Shown here one piece after another: positions 39,705 to 46,422 of a DNA stretch of 46,422 bases. The stretch is from Alphaproteobacteria bacterium 33-17 (GTDB lineage: Bacteria; Pseudomonadota; Alphaproteobacteria; Rickettsiales; 33-17): positions 1 to 46,422 of the forward strand of contig MKSX01000026.1 in NCBI GenBank assembly GCA_001897445.1, in the 5' to 3' direction. Each line of letters starts with the position of its first letter. The stretch's first letter is position 1. The translations under genes were made by a program, and so were the position numbers. A model generated the notes under the pieces. That model made no database searches. It was not told the DNA's origin and worked only from the letters and a program-made list of their open reading frames with translations.

Positions 39705-40010
39705 TAGTAAAACTAAACAAGACCCTATTTGGTTGCTCAGCATCATAATCAACCTTACATATTTCTTCTTTAAACTTATCTTTGGTTACAAACTTTATAT
39801 TTTTACGCCAAAAATTTAATGCTAGTATATTTTCAGGAATCACTGTAACTTCCCATTTTCATGTAAAGTTTTTAAAAAATTCTTTTAAAGCTTGGGATGC
39901 AACACCTTTACCTTGATACCTTGATATTACAAAGAACTCACCCATATTACAGTTTGTATTAGGATTTAATGTAACCTTATTAAGTAAAATACCCCCACTA
40001 TTTCTTTATT

Positions 40011-40117
40011 TATAGTCTTTTAATTTGTTTTAGGGGCAAGAAGCTACGAAAGAAGTGTAGTAAGTACTACATGAGTGAGGAAGCGACGCTGCACATAATT
40101 CAAATTATAAGACTATA
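40011..40117. repeat. Palindromic element, copy B (107 bp), inserted in the GNAT gene
   Basis: Terminal inverted repeats of 17 bases (40011-40027 and 40101-40117) match at 16 positions. The centre is itself a hairpin (TGTAGTA-AG-TACTACA, 40056-40071), so the whole element is close to one large palindrome centred at 40064. No open reading frame is seen in it. It separates the two halves of the GNAT remnant. Confidence 0.75.
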
Positions 40118-40141
40118 TATTTATAATGAATGCTTTTCTTG

Positions 40142-40171
40142 ATAGATTTCAAAATATATTTTGAAATCTAT
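40142..40171. repeat. Perfect 30-bp palindrome
   Basis: ATAGATTTCAAAATA is followed directly by its exact reverse complement, with no loop. It lies in the coding remnant of the GNAT N-terminal part, 24 bases from element B. Confidence 0.85.
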
Positions 40172-40248
40172 TGATTCATATAAACCATCAATAGGCATCG
40201 CCCAGTCTTTAGACTTATGACCACATAACCTTGCCAAATCATAAACAT

Positions 40249-40294
40249 AAAACCTAGCCATATTTAGGATTATTTCAAAATATGGCTAGGTTTT
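40249..40294. repeat. Perfect 17-bp inverted repeat covering the GNAT start codon
   Basis: AAAACCTAGCCATATTT (40249-40265) and its exact complement (40278-40294) enclose a 12-base loop. The ATG of the GNAT remnant (40259-40261) lies in the stem. On the plus strand a run of five T follows, so it could act as a terminator in that direction. Confidence 0.8.
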
Positions 40295-40295
40295 T

Positions 40296-40580
40296 CGTAA
40301 TTATAGAAGTTCATAGTGTAAATAAAGAAAATTTCTGTACGTCACTCGCGAGTATTTTGTTGAAATACGCTGCAATCCAACTTTAGGCTTAAAAGTTTTA
40401 ATTGGTTCCACAGTGGGCTTATTGCCTACTAGGAATGACAAAATAGACGCCAGGTGTATTTGTATTTTGTGGCAATCCCGTACATATAATGCATAAATTC
40501 TCATAAGTAACAACATTCCGTCTACCTAATTCAATGCAAATATTATGAATATGTATAACATCATTAGATATCTTAAAAAT
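40296..40580. other. Gene-poor stretch with repeat-like fragments
   Basis: No credible gene is seen. The stretch holds the short palindrome ACTCGCGAGT (near 40345), a GTATTT/AAATAC hairpin next to it, and a segment reading on the minus strand as TGTCATTCCTAGTAGG, which resembles the ends of dispersed palindromic repeats in other proteobacteria. Two short minus-strand reading frames cross it but neither has a start signal or family resemblance. It is probably decayed or repeat-derived DNA. Confidence 0.4.
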
Positions 40581-40617
40581 AAAAAAGCGCGAAAGAAGCA
40601 AATCCATCGCGCTTTTT
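40571..40617 (-). terminator. Rho-independent terminator of rpsD
   Basis: An 11-bp stem (40582-40592 with 40607-40617, core GCGCGA/TCGCGC) has a 14-base loop. On the minus strand it is followed by a T-rich stretch. It lies 26 bases past the rpsD stop. Confidence 0.88.
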
Positions 40618-40642
40618 ACCGATATCGAATCTAGTAGCTAAA

Positions 40643-41260
40643 TTAGCTTGAGTAATACTCGATTACTAAATGTGGTTCCATTTTACAAGCATATGGAATA
40701 TCCTGGAATGTAGGAGCATACTTAAATGTAGCTTTCATTTCTTTAGGATCAAAATCGATATACTCAGGTACATCTCTTTCCATCTTTTGAACTGATTCCA
40801 TTACTTTCACATTTTCTTTATAGCTTGAAGCAATTTCAATTACGTCACCAGCTTTAACTAAATAGCTTGGAACGTTCACTTTTTTACCATTCACTAAAAT
40901 GTGCTTATGAGAAACTAATTGTCTAGCAGCGAAAATTGTAGAAGCAAGATTCATTCTGTAAACTACAGCATCTAATCTTCTTTCTAATAAACCTACTAAG
41001 TTATCAGCGCTATTACCTTTCATTTTAATAGCTTTTTTATAGTAGTTGCTGAACTGACGCTCATTAATTCTACCATAATAGCCTTTAAGCATTTGTTTTG
41101 CTTTAAGCTGATTACCGTAATCCGAATTTTTTTGCGGAAGCACCGGACCATGTTGACCAGGACGGTAGTTTTTTCTTAATACTGAACTTTTAGCAGAACC
41201 CCAAAGGTTTTGGCCATAACGTCTGCTAATTTTGTGTTTAGCTCTTACAATTTTAGTCAC
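40643..41260 (-). CDS. rpsD: 30S ribosomal protein S4
   Basis: A primary 16S rRNA-binding protein of the small subunit, 205 residues. It has the RRYGQNLWG N-terminal part without zinc-binding cysteines, the YRPGQHG segment, and the S4 RNA-binding domain (about 94-160; RRLDAVVYRMNLA to NGKKVNVPSYLVKAGD). The start codon is GTG (41258-41260), with no ATG in frame and no evident Shine-Dalgarno. It stands alone between its promoter and terminator, not in a large ribosomal operon. Confidence 0.97.
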   Translation of the reverse strand: MTKIVRAKHKISRRYGQNLWGSAKSSVLRKNYRPGQHGPVLPQKNSDYGNQLKAKQMLKGYYGRINERQFSNYYKKAIKMKGNSADNLVGLLERRLDAVVYRMNLASTIFAARQLVSHKHILVNGKKVNVPSYLVKAGDVIEIASSYKENVKVMESVQKMERDVPEYIDFDPKEMKATFKYAPTFQDIPYACKMEPHLVIEYYSS

Positions 41261-41300
41261 AAATCAAACCATTGTTTAATTAAATTAATATATCACAGCG

Positions 41301-41330
41301 TAATAAATAACATTTTCGAGTTAATGTCAA
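41301..41330 (-). promoter_or_regulatory. Promoter of rpsD
   Basis: On the minus strand a perfect TTGACA (41325-41330) is followed after 18 bases by TTATTA (41301-41306), leaving a leader of roughly 35 bases before the GTG start. Confidence 0.55.
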
Positions 41331-41410
41331 GCATTGATTATTTTTTAAATAAAAAACTATCAGCTACTATTTAATAAATTTATAAGTATCAGGCTTTTAA
41401 ACTTAAGGAT

Positions 41411-41440
41411 TTGACAACAATATATTTCAGCTACTATAAG
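41411..41440 (+). promoter_or_regulatory. Promoter of dprA-topA
   Basis: A perfect TTGACA (41411-41416) lies 18 bases before TATAAG (41435-41440). The dprA ATG is 28 bases downstream. This is the best housekeeping-type promoter match I see in the window. Confidence 0.7.
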
Positions 41441-41468
41441 ATATATAAATTTTATTTAAATATTTGAA

Positions 41469-42623
41469 ATGCTTAGAAAAATACTTCCTAACTCTGAAAA
41501 ACAAGAAGCCACTGACCAGAATTTAGTCAATTGTCTGCGTATAATTAGGTCATCTAATATTGGGTCAGTAACATTTAAGAACCTTTTAAAAATGTTCGGC
41601 TCCTATACTGAGGTAATCAAACAAGCGCCTGAACTTGCTAAAAAAGCAGGTTCTAAAAAGCCTTTTATAATTGCCGAAGAAAGTCAAATTTTAGAGGAAA
41701 TTGAAAATACCTATAAATATGGCGCTGAGTTTATAACAATAGATAACTCAAATTATCCTGATCTTTTAAAACAGATTCATGACGCACCTCCTGTTTTAAT
41801 AGTGAAAGGTGATAAATCGCTGCTAAAGCAAGAATCACTAGGCATTGTAGGATCAAGAAATGCTTCTTTAAATGGCATTGCTATTACTAAAAAAATCGCT
41901 AAAGAAGTTGGTAGCAAAGGATATGTTATTACTTCTGGATTAGCAAGAGGCATTGACTCAAGTGCGCATGAAGGATCACTTGAAAGCGGAACAATTGCAG
42001 TTATTGCAGGTGGTATAAACCATATATATCCCCCTGAAAATGCTAAACTTTATGAAAAAATCAGCCAGGAAGGATTAGTAATAACCGAAGGTGCATTTAA
42101 CTATTCACCGCTTGCTCGTAACTTTCCACAAAGAAACCGCATTATATCAGGTCTTTCTAAAGCTATCTTGGTTGTCGAGGCAAGTACTAAATCAGGATCT
42201 TTAATTACAGCAACCACTGCTATAGATCAGGGTCGTGAGGTTATGGCAATACCTGGCTTTCCTATGGATCCACGCTGCCAAGGGCCCAATAAGCTGATAA
42301 AAGAGGGGGCATATTTAGTTGAAAGCATTGAAGATCTTATTTCTTATCTTCAAAATTTACCATCTAAGTCATTGATTTTAAATGATAATGATCAAAAAGA
42401 TTTCCTAAGACCAACAAATTTTAGTGACATTGACACAGAAGAAGTTAGAAGTATAGTACTGTCCAGTTTAAGTTTTACACCTATATTACTTGATGATATA
42501 GTAAAACAGTTTGATATTCCAATTTCATTGCTATATCTTGCTATTCTTGAACTTGAACTTTCAGGAAAGATTTTAAGATACGGCCCGGATAAATTTGTAT
42601 TAAATATAGAAGCACATGAGTAA
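41469..42623 (+). CDS. dprA: DNA processing protein DprA
   Basis: Binds incoming single-stranded DNA and loads RecA during transformation, 384 residues. A SAM-like N-terminal part is followed by the Rossmann-like domain (GIVGSRNAS, SGLARGIDSSAHEGSL, AVIAGGINHIYPPEN, FPQRNRIISGLS, GSLITATTAIDQGREV) and a C-terminal winged helix (about 320-380). It overlaps topA by 8 bases; dprA-topA is a conserved alphaproteobacterial pair. Whether the organism is transformable cannot be told from this gene alone. Confidence 0.96.
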   Translation: MLRKILPNSEKQEATDQNLVNCLRIIRSSNIGSVTFKNLLKMFGSYTEVIKQAPELAKKAGSKKPFIIAEESQILEEIENTYKYGAEFITIDNSNYPDLLKQIHDAPPVLIVKGDKSLLKQESLGIVGSRNASLNGIAITKKIAKEVGSKGYVITSGLARGIDSSAHEGSLESGTIAVIAGGINHIYPPENAKLYEKISQEGLVITEGAFNYSPLARNFPQRNRIISGLSKAILVVEASTKSGSLITATTAIDQGREVMAIPGFPMDPRCQGPNKLIKEGAYLVESIEDLISYLQNLPSKSLILNDNDQKDFLRPTNFSDIDTEEVRSIVLSSLSFTPILLDDIVKQFDIPISLLYLAILELELSGKILRYGPDKFVLNIEAHE

Positions 42624-45090
42624 AGTATTAATTGTAGAGTCGCCAGCAAAGGCAAAAACCATAAATAAATATCTTCCAGACTTTGATGTTGTGGCAACAT
42701 ATGGTCATATCAGGGACTTACCCTCCAAAAATGGATCAGTTGTCCCAGGTGAAGACTTTAAAATGCTATATGAGATTAACTCTACATCTACAAGGCATGT
42801 GGATAATATAGTTAAGGTTTGTAAAAACGCTGATGAAATATATCTGGCAACGGATCCTGACCGCGAAGGTGAGTCTATATCATGGCACGTTGTCGAAATA
42901 CTTAAAGAAAAAAAGGCGATTAAACCAAATGCTATCGTAAAACGCGTTGTTTTTAATGCTATTACTAAAGATTCAGTAAAAAATGCTGTTAAAAACCCCA
43001 GAGATATCGATGAGAACCTTGTAAACGCTCAGCAAGCAAGACGTGCGCTTGACTATTTAGTAGGCTTTGGTATTTCACCAATATTATGGCGTAAATTACC
43101 TGGAAGCAAATCAGCAGGACGTGTTCAGTCTGTAGCACTAAGGCTTATTTGTGAACGCGAACGTGAAATTGAAAAGTTTAAGACGCAAGAATACTATACA
43201 ATTGAGGCTGATTTTAAACAAAAAACTAAGTTTCATGCTATTCTTCATCAAATTGATGGTAAAAAATTAGAGAAGTTTGATTTAACTAAAGATACAGCCG
43301 AAAATCATTTAAATGCAGCAAAATTACTCGAATATTTTGTAGCTAATGTTGAGAAAAAGAAACTCACCCGTAATCCTCAGCCGCCATTTACAACATCTAC
43401 CCTTCAGCAGGAAGCTTCAAGAAAGCTTGGTTTTTCAACAAAAATGACCATGCAAATTGCTCAAAAGCTATATGAAGGTATTAAAATTGGCGATGAAATT
43501 ATCGGTCTTATTACATATATGAGAACTGACGGTGTGCAAATAGCCCCTGAAGCCCTTAAAGATACAAGAACATTTATTGAGACTGCTTATGGAAGTGATT
43601 ATCTTCCAAAAAGCCCAAGAATGTATCAGACTAAAGCAAAAAATGCACAAGAAGCGCACGAAGCTATCCGCCCTACAAGCTTAGGCTTACCACCTGAAAA
43701 AGTTAAGCGCTACCTTGATGACGTGCAGTTTAAGCTTTATGAACTAATCTGGAAACGCTTAGTTTCAAGCCAGATGGAATCTGCAATCTTAGACTCCGTT
43801 ACTATTACATCAGAAGACAAAGGTGCTAAATATTCTTTCAAATCAACAGGCTCTACTATTAAATTTGATGGTTTTTATAGGGTTTATCGCGAAGGATATG
43901 ATGACGTTACTTTAGATGACGAAACTGTATTGCCTAACTTAGAAATTGGATCTAAGCTTGATCTAGAAAAAATTGAATCAATTCAGCACTTTACCGAGCC
44001 ACCTCCTCGCTTTACTGAAGCAAGTTTAGTTAAAAAACTTGAAGAACTTGGCATTGGAAGACCCTCAACATATTCTTCTATTATTTCAGTTATTCAGGAT
44101 AGAAAATACGTAAAGCTTGATAAAAAAAGATTTATTCCTGAAGATAGGGGTATTATTGTTACCACTTTCCTTGAAAACTTCTTTTCAAATTATGTAGAGT
44201 ATGGTTTTACAGCTGAGCTAGAAAATAAGCTTGATGATGTGTCTTGTGGTGAATTTAAATGGAAAGAATTACTTGGTAACTTCTGGGAAAACTTTGATTC
44301 TACTGTTAAAAACGCTTCTAATTTAAAGCTTGAATCTATTATTGAATTACTTAATGATTCTCTTGCTGAGCATTTCTTTGGCACAAGTGATTTAGATGCT
44401 AGAAAATGTCCAAGTGATGGCGGTGTTTTAGGCATTAGATTAAGTAAATTTGGTGCATTCATTGGATGCTCGAATTATCCTGATTGTGCCTATAAGCGTA
44501 ATCTTGATCAGGAAGATGGATCAGAAGGTTCTCAGGATGGTGATGCAGAATCTGCAAGCTCAAAAGATCCATTTCCTATAAAAATTGGGGAGATTGATGG
44601 TGGTGAAGTCACCATTCGTAAGGGTCCTTACGGTATTTATGTTCAGCAGGATGTACCTGGCAGCAAAACACCAAAGCGTAGCTCCCTGCCAAAAAACCTT
44701 AATTATCAAGACGTTACTTTTGAAGATGCCAAAAAGCTCCTAAGTCTTCCTTTAGAAATTGGTAAACATCCAGAAACTGGTGAAGCAATTAAAATCGGAA
44801 TAGGCAAATTTGGTCCTTATGTTTTATATAATGGGAAATACACATCTATCAAAAAAGCTGACTTTTTCAATTTAAGTATTCAGGAAGCTGTTGATTTAAT
44901 TGGTAATTCTGAAAAAAAAGCTTCAACCAAAAAAGTTTCTGCCGCAAAAGTTATTGAAGGATATGAAATTTTTAGAGGTGGCTTTGGTATGCTTTACATG
45001 CTTAAGGATGGCAAAAGGCTTACATTCCCTAAGAAAACTAAAATTGATGATGTTGACTTAGACTTAATTAAGTCTGTACTTGGTGAATAA
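42616..45090 (+). CDS. topA: DNA topoisomerase I
   Basis: Relaxes negative supercoils. The 824-residue type IA enzyme has a Toprim domain (VLIVESPAKAKT, then ATDPDREGES) and catalytic Y301 in ITYMRTDG. A zinc-finger-like segment near residue 595 (KCPSDGG, later GCSNYPDC) shows only three of the four usual cysteines. Alphaproteobacterial C-terminal repeats follow (VTIRKGPYGIYVQ, GIGKFGPYVLYNGKYTSI, GGFGMLYMLKDGKRLTFPK). It is translationally coupled to dprA. No hairpin terminator is obvious downstream. Confidence 0.97.
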   Translation: MSKVLIVESPAKAKTINKYLPDFDVVATYGHIRDLPSKNGSVVPGEDFKMLYEINSTSTRHVDNIVKVCKNADEIYLATDPDREGESISWHVVEILKEKKAIKPNAIVKRVVFNAITKDSVKNAVKNPRDIDENLVNAQQARRALDYLVGFGISPILWRKLPGSKSAGRVQSVALRLICEREREIEKFKTQEYYTIEADFKQKTKFHAILHQIDGKKLEKFDLTKDTAENHLNAAKLLEYFVANVEKKKLTRNPQPPFTTSTLQQEASRKLGFSTKMTMQIAQKLYEGIKIGDEIIGLITYMRTDGVQIAPEALKDTRTFIETAYGSDYLPKSPRMYQTKAKNAQEAHEAIRPTSLGLPPEKVKRYLDDVQFKLYELIWKRLVSSQMESAILDSVTITSEDKGAKYSFKSTGSTIKFDGFYRVYREGYDDVTLDDETVLPNLEIGSKLDLEKIESIQHFTEPPPRFTEASLVKKLEELGIGRPSTYSSIISVIQDRKYVKLDKKRFIPEDRGIIVTTFLENFFSNYVEYGFTAELENKLDDVSCGEFKWKELLGNFWENFDSTVKNASNLKLESIIELLNDSLAEHFFGTSDLDARKCPSDGGVLGIRLSKFGAFIGCSNYPDCAYKRNLDQEDGSEGSQDGDAESASSKDPFPIKIGEIDGGEVTIRKGPYGIYVQQDVPGSKTPKRSSLPKNLNYQDVTFEDAKKLLSLPLEIGKHPETGEAIKIGIGKFGPYVLYNGKYTSIKKADFFNLSIQEAVDLIGNSEKKASTKKVSAAKVIEGYEIFRGGFGMLYMLKDGKRLTFPKKTKIDDVDLDLIKSVLGE

Positions 45091-45117
45091 AATATTGAAA
45101 AATAAATAAAATTTTAC

Positions 45118-45145
45118 TTGAAGTTATTTTTGTTGCCTCTATATT
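45118..45145 (+). promoter_or_regulatory. Candidate promoter of the methionine-rich protein gene
   Basis: TTGAAG (45118-45123) and TATATT (45140-45145) are 16 bases apart and lie 65 bases upstream of the ATG. Confidence 0.45.
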
Positions 45146-45171
45146 CATCTAATGATAGAATTAATTATCGG

Positions 45172-45189
45172 GTATTAAAATTTTAATAC
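45172..45189 (+). promoter_or_regulatory. 18-bp perfect palindrome in the leader
   Basis: GTATTAAAA is joined directly to its reverse complement TTTTAATAC. It lies between the candidate promoter and the Shine-Dalgarno (11 bases before it). It could be an operator for a dimeric repressor or a small leader hairpin; chance is possible in AT-rich DNA. Confidence 0.4.
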
Positions 45190-45210
45190 TTTCTTTTAAG
45201 GGAGGAAGCT

Positions 45211-45708
45211 ATGAATAACGGATTTAATGATATGTTTCAGAATATGATGAATATGATGGGTAACATGCAAAACATGAATCAATTCCAAAATATGATGCAA
45301 AACATGGGTAACATGTGTGGCATGAATATGAATCAAAAAGGCATGGACGCTAGCATGATGAACAACATGCAAAAGAAAATGATGGATTGTGGATCAGAAA
45401 TGAACCAAACAATGACATCAAGCTCGCAAGCTATGGCTAAACACATGAATGACATAATGCAAGGCAATGTTAGCATGATGATGAACATGGCTAAAGATAT
45501 GTCTAATGGCAACATGAATGAACAATCTATGCAAAAACAAATGAAGCATATGTCAAAAATGATGCAGGAAAACATCGAAGGTTCTCAGGATATGGCTGAA
45601 ATGATGTCTAGAACAGCATTAGAAGCTATGCAAATCATGGGCAAAATGATGATGAACTGCGCGCCAATGGAAATGGCTATGGCGACAGGTAAAAAGAAAG
45701 CTTCATAA
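45211..45708 (+). CDS. Methionine/asparagine-rich phasin-like protein
   Basis: A 165-residue protein in which 47 residues (28%) are methionine, mostly in M-M and N-M-x-x-M patterns across residues 1-60 (e.g. MMNMMGNMQNMNQ). The second half (about 60-155) is amphipathic helix with the heptad-like pattern and the SRTALEAMQ segment of phasin-family proteins. There is no signal peptide. Phasins coat PHA granules, but no PHA genes are near, and short phasin-like proteins occur in bacteria without PHA. A very strong GGAGG Shine-Dalgarno 5 bases before the ATG and a dedicated terminator imply high expression. Metal binding or oxidant scavenging by methionines is a guess. Confidence 0.65.
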   Translation: MNNGFNDMFQNMMNMMGNMQNMNQFQNMMQNMGNMCGMNMNQKGMDASMMNNMQKKMMDCGSEMNQTMTSSSQAMAKHMNDIMQGNVSMMMNMAKDMSNGNMNEQSMQKQMKHMSKMMQENIEGSQDMAEMMSRTALEAMQIMGKMMMNCAPMEMAMATGKKKAS

Positions 45709-45729
45709 TTATTTAATTATCAACGCTTT

Positions 45730-45763
45730 AAAAGGTCTGGACAATAAATCCAGACCTTTTTTT
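45730..45763 (+). terminator. Rho-independent terminator of the methionine-rich gene
   Basis: An 11-bp stem (45730-45740 with 45750-45760, core GGTCTGG/CCAGACC) with a 9-base loop runs into seven T residues. It begins 22 bases after the stop. Confidence 0.93.
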
Positions 45764-45841
45764 ATTGACTATAAATATGAATCTTGATAATTTGATCGAG
45801 AATTTTATTAAATTGAAACAATGAACCATTTTTTGACATCA

Positions 45842-45876
45842 CTAGTAAACCACTTTCCTTGTTGCTAGTTTACTAG
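45842..45876. repeat. 9-bp inverted repeat upstream of the symporter gene
   Basis: CTAGTAAAC (45842-45850) and GTTTACTAG (45868-45876) flank a 17-base spacer, just downstream of a perfect TTGACA (45833-45838). This could be an operator over a promoter, but no convincing -10 box fits the TTGACA. Confidence 0.35.
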
Positions 45877-45954
45877 CATATTTAATTCTTCCTTTTTTAT
45901 ACCATTACATTAATATTTAAAATTTAACCTCATCTACTTTTAGAGTATTAAACT

Positions 45955-46398
45955 ATGTGCGCTAATCACAAACTTAAAAAAAGCTATTTTACTTTTATAA
46001 TTTACAGCCTAGCTATACTTCTTGGAATAGGGGCAGGACTATCAAACATTTTGATAATCCAGGATTTTGCACAAAGCATTTCGGATATTTTTATTAAAAT
46101 ATTTAAATGCGTAAGTGTTCCAATTATCGCCCTTTCTATTATCGTAACCTTATCACAGTATACTGCTGAGGGTGAGATGAAGAAAATATGGCAACAAACA
46201 CTATTTTATACGATTTCAACAACCATTATTGCCGCTTCTGTAGCATTCATCTTATACATCATTATTAAACCAGGTAACGTAACTGGTGTTGGGATAACAA
46301 CAAAAGCAGCAGACCTTCATAATAATTCCAGTTATTTTAGCTACTTAAGTAATATTATTCCTTGGTACATTCTAGATAGTAGTGCAACGATTTATTAA
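45955..46398 (+). pseudogene. Dicarboxylate/amino acid:cation symporter (DAACS), truncated
   Basis: The 147 residues match only the N-terminal third of DAACS carriers, which are usually about 400 residues. They cover a first helix, the segment FIKIFKCVSVPIIALSIIVTL, and a third helix followed by the YLSNIIP segment. After IIPW the family resemblance stops and the frame ends at a TAA within nine codons. All three forward frames close shortly after this point, so a single base shift does not rescue it. An insertion or rearrangement at about 46360 is likely, but the window ends at 46422 and the junction partner is not visible. Confidence 0.6.
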
Positions 46399-46422
46399 TA
46401 AGTTAGGGATTAATTTTTGAGG

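Larger units (their letters stand above)
39700..40261 (-). pseudogene. Broken GNAT family N-acetyltransferase
   Basis: The minus strand encodes two parts of one acetyltransferase. The first runs from the ATG at 40259-40261 (MARFYVYDLARLCG, SKDWAMPIDGLYES) and stops after 46 residues at 40121. The second runs from about 40005 to 39700: a strand and acetyl-CoA-binding motif (MGEFFVISRYQGKGVASQAL), then KWEVTVIPEN and ALNFWRK, which are typical of GNAT C-termini. Between them lies palindromic element B. The second part also has an in-frame TGA at 39859-39861 immediately before KWEV. TGA ends nuoD, nuoE-side overlaps and hslV, so it is a real stop here. The gene is dead by two independent lesions. 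This explains most of the gene-free stretch 39541-40642. Confidence 0.8.

Noticed and set aside
39859..39861. TGA read as a sense codon (recoding) in the GNAT gene
   Set aside because: TGA serves as the ordinary stop of nuoD and hslV in this window, and the same gene is also split by a repeat, so a dead gene is simpler.
40301..40607. Two overlapping minus-strand reading frames of 62 and 71 codons upstream of the GNAT remnant
   Set aside because: They lack ribosome-binding sites and recognisable domains, overlap each other, and the upstream one runs through the rpsD terminator region.
45211..45708. The Met-rich protein as a definite PHA-granule phasin
   Set aside because: No PHA synthesis gene is visible and the methionine content is far from that of typical phasins, so only a phasin-like label is kept.
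1..46422. CRISPR array, prophage or complete insertion sequence
   Set aside because: No regularly spaced direct repeats, phage structural genes or intact transposase were found on either strand.

Overview
The window is AT-rich, densely packed bacterial DNA with mostly alphaproteobacterial gene content. Pointers to that class are the contiguous complex I operon ending in birA, an NDUFA9-type epimerase, a PopZ-family protein, the pcm-tolC-popZ order, the dprA-topA pair and the long-propeptide type of HslV. An F-box protein, two exported ankyrin proteins, decayed genes and short palindromic elements resembling Rickettsia palindromic elements suggest a host-associated lineage near Rickettsiales (or Holosporales). 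A flagellar export ATPase (fliI) suggests a flagellated member. The species cannot be named from the sequence alone.

Layout. 1-600: a small F-box protein. 600-6030: map, a CinA N-domain protein, trpS, and an orphan CHASE-PAS hybrid histidine kinase. 6048-22115 (minus strand): one long operon, nuoABCDEFGHIJKLMN, then birA and potA. 22283-24818 (plus): hslV-hslU and an FkbM-type methyltransferase. 25041-27643 (minus): a DsbA-like thiol oxidoreductase with a clear terminator, an NDUFA9-like protein and a pteridine-reductase-like SDR. 27732-31391 (plus): a Kef-type antiporter, radA and a Nudix hydrolase. 31400-35540 (minus): tRNA-Cys, an exported ankyrin protein, a DASS anion transporter and fliI, closely spaced. 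35671-39540 (plus): a degenerate PCMT-like protein, tolC, popZ and a second exported ankyrin protein, ending in a strong terminator. 39598-40580: a decayed kilobase holding a broken GNAT acetyltransferase, two related ~105-bp palindromic elements and two further perfect hairpins. 40582-45090: rpsD (minus), then dprA-topA (plus). 45118-45763: a methionine-rich (28%) phasin-like protein with its own promoter, leader palindrome and terminator. 45955-46398: the start of a dicarboxylate/amino-acid symporter that is cut short.

How it fits together. The backbone is housekeeping: respiration (Nuo plus an NDUFA9-like helper), protein maturation and proteolysis (Map, HslVU, DsbA), DNA topology and repair (TopA, RadA, DprA) and translation (TrpS, RpsD, tRNA-Cys). 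The accessory layer is what stands out. It includes the F-box protein, a plausible effector aimed at host SCF ubiquitin ligases, two ankyrin proteins with Sec signals around tolC and popZ, the methionine-rich protein, and the repeat-riddled GNAT locus. Functional statements about the accessory layer are inference from sequence features.
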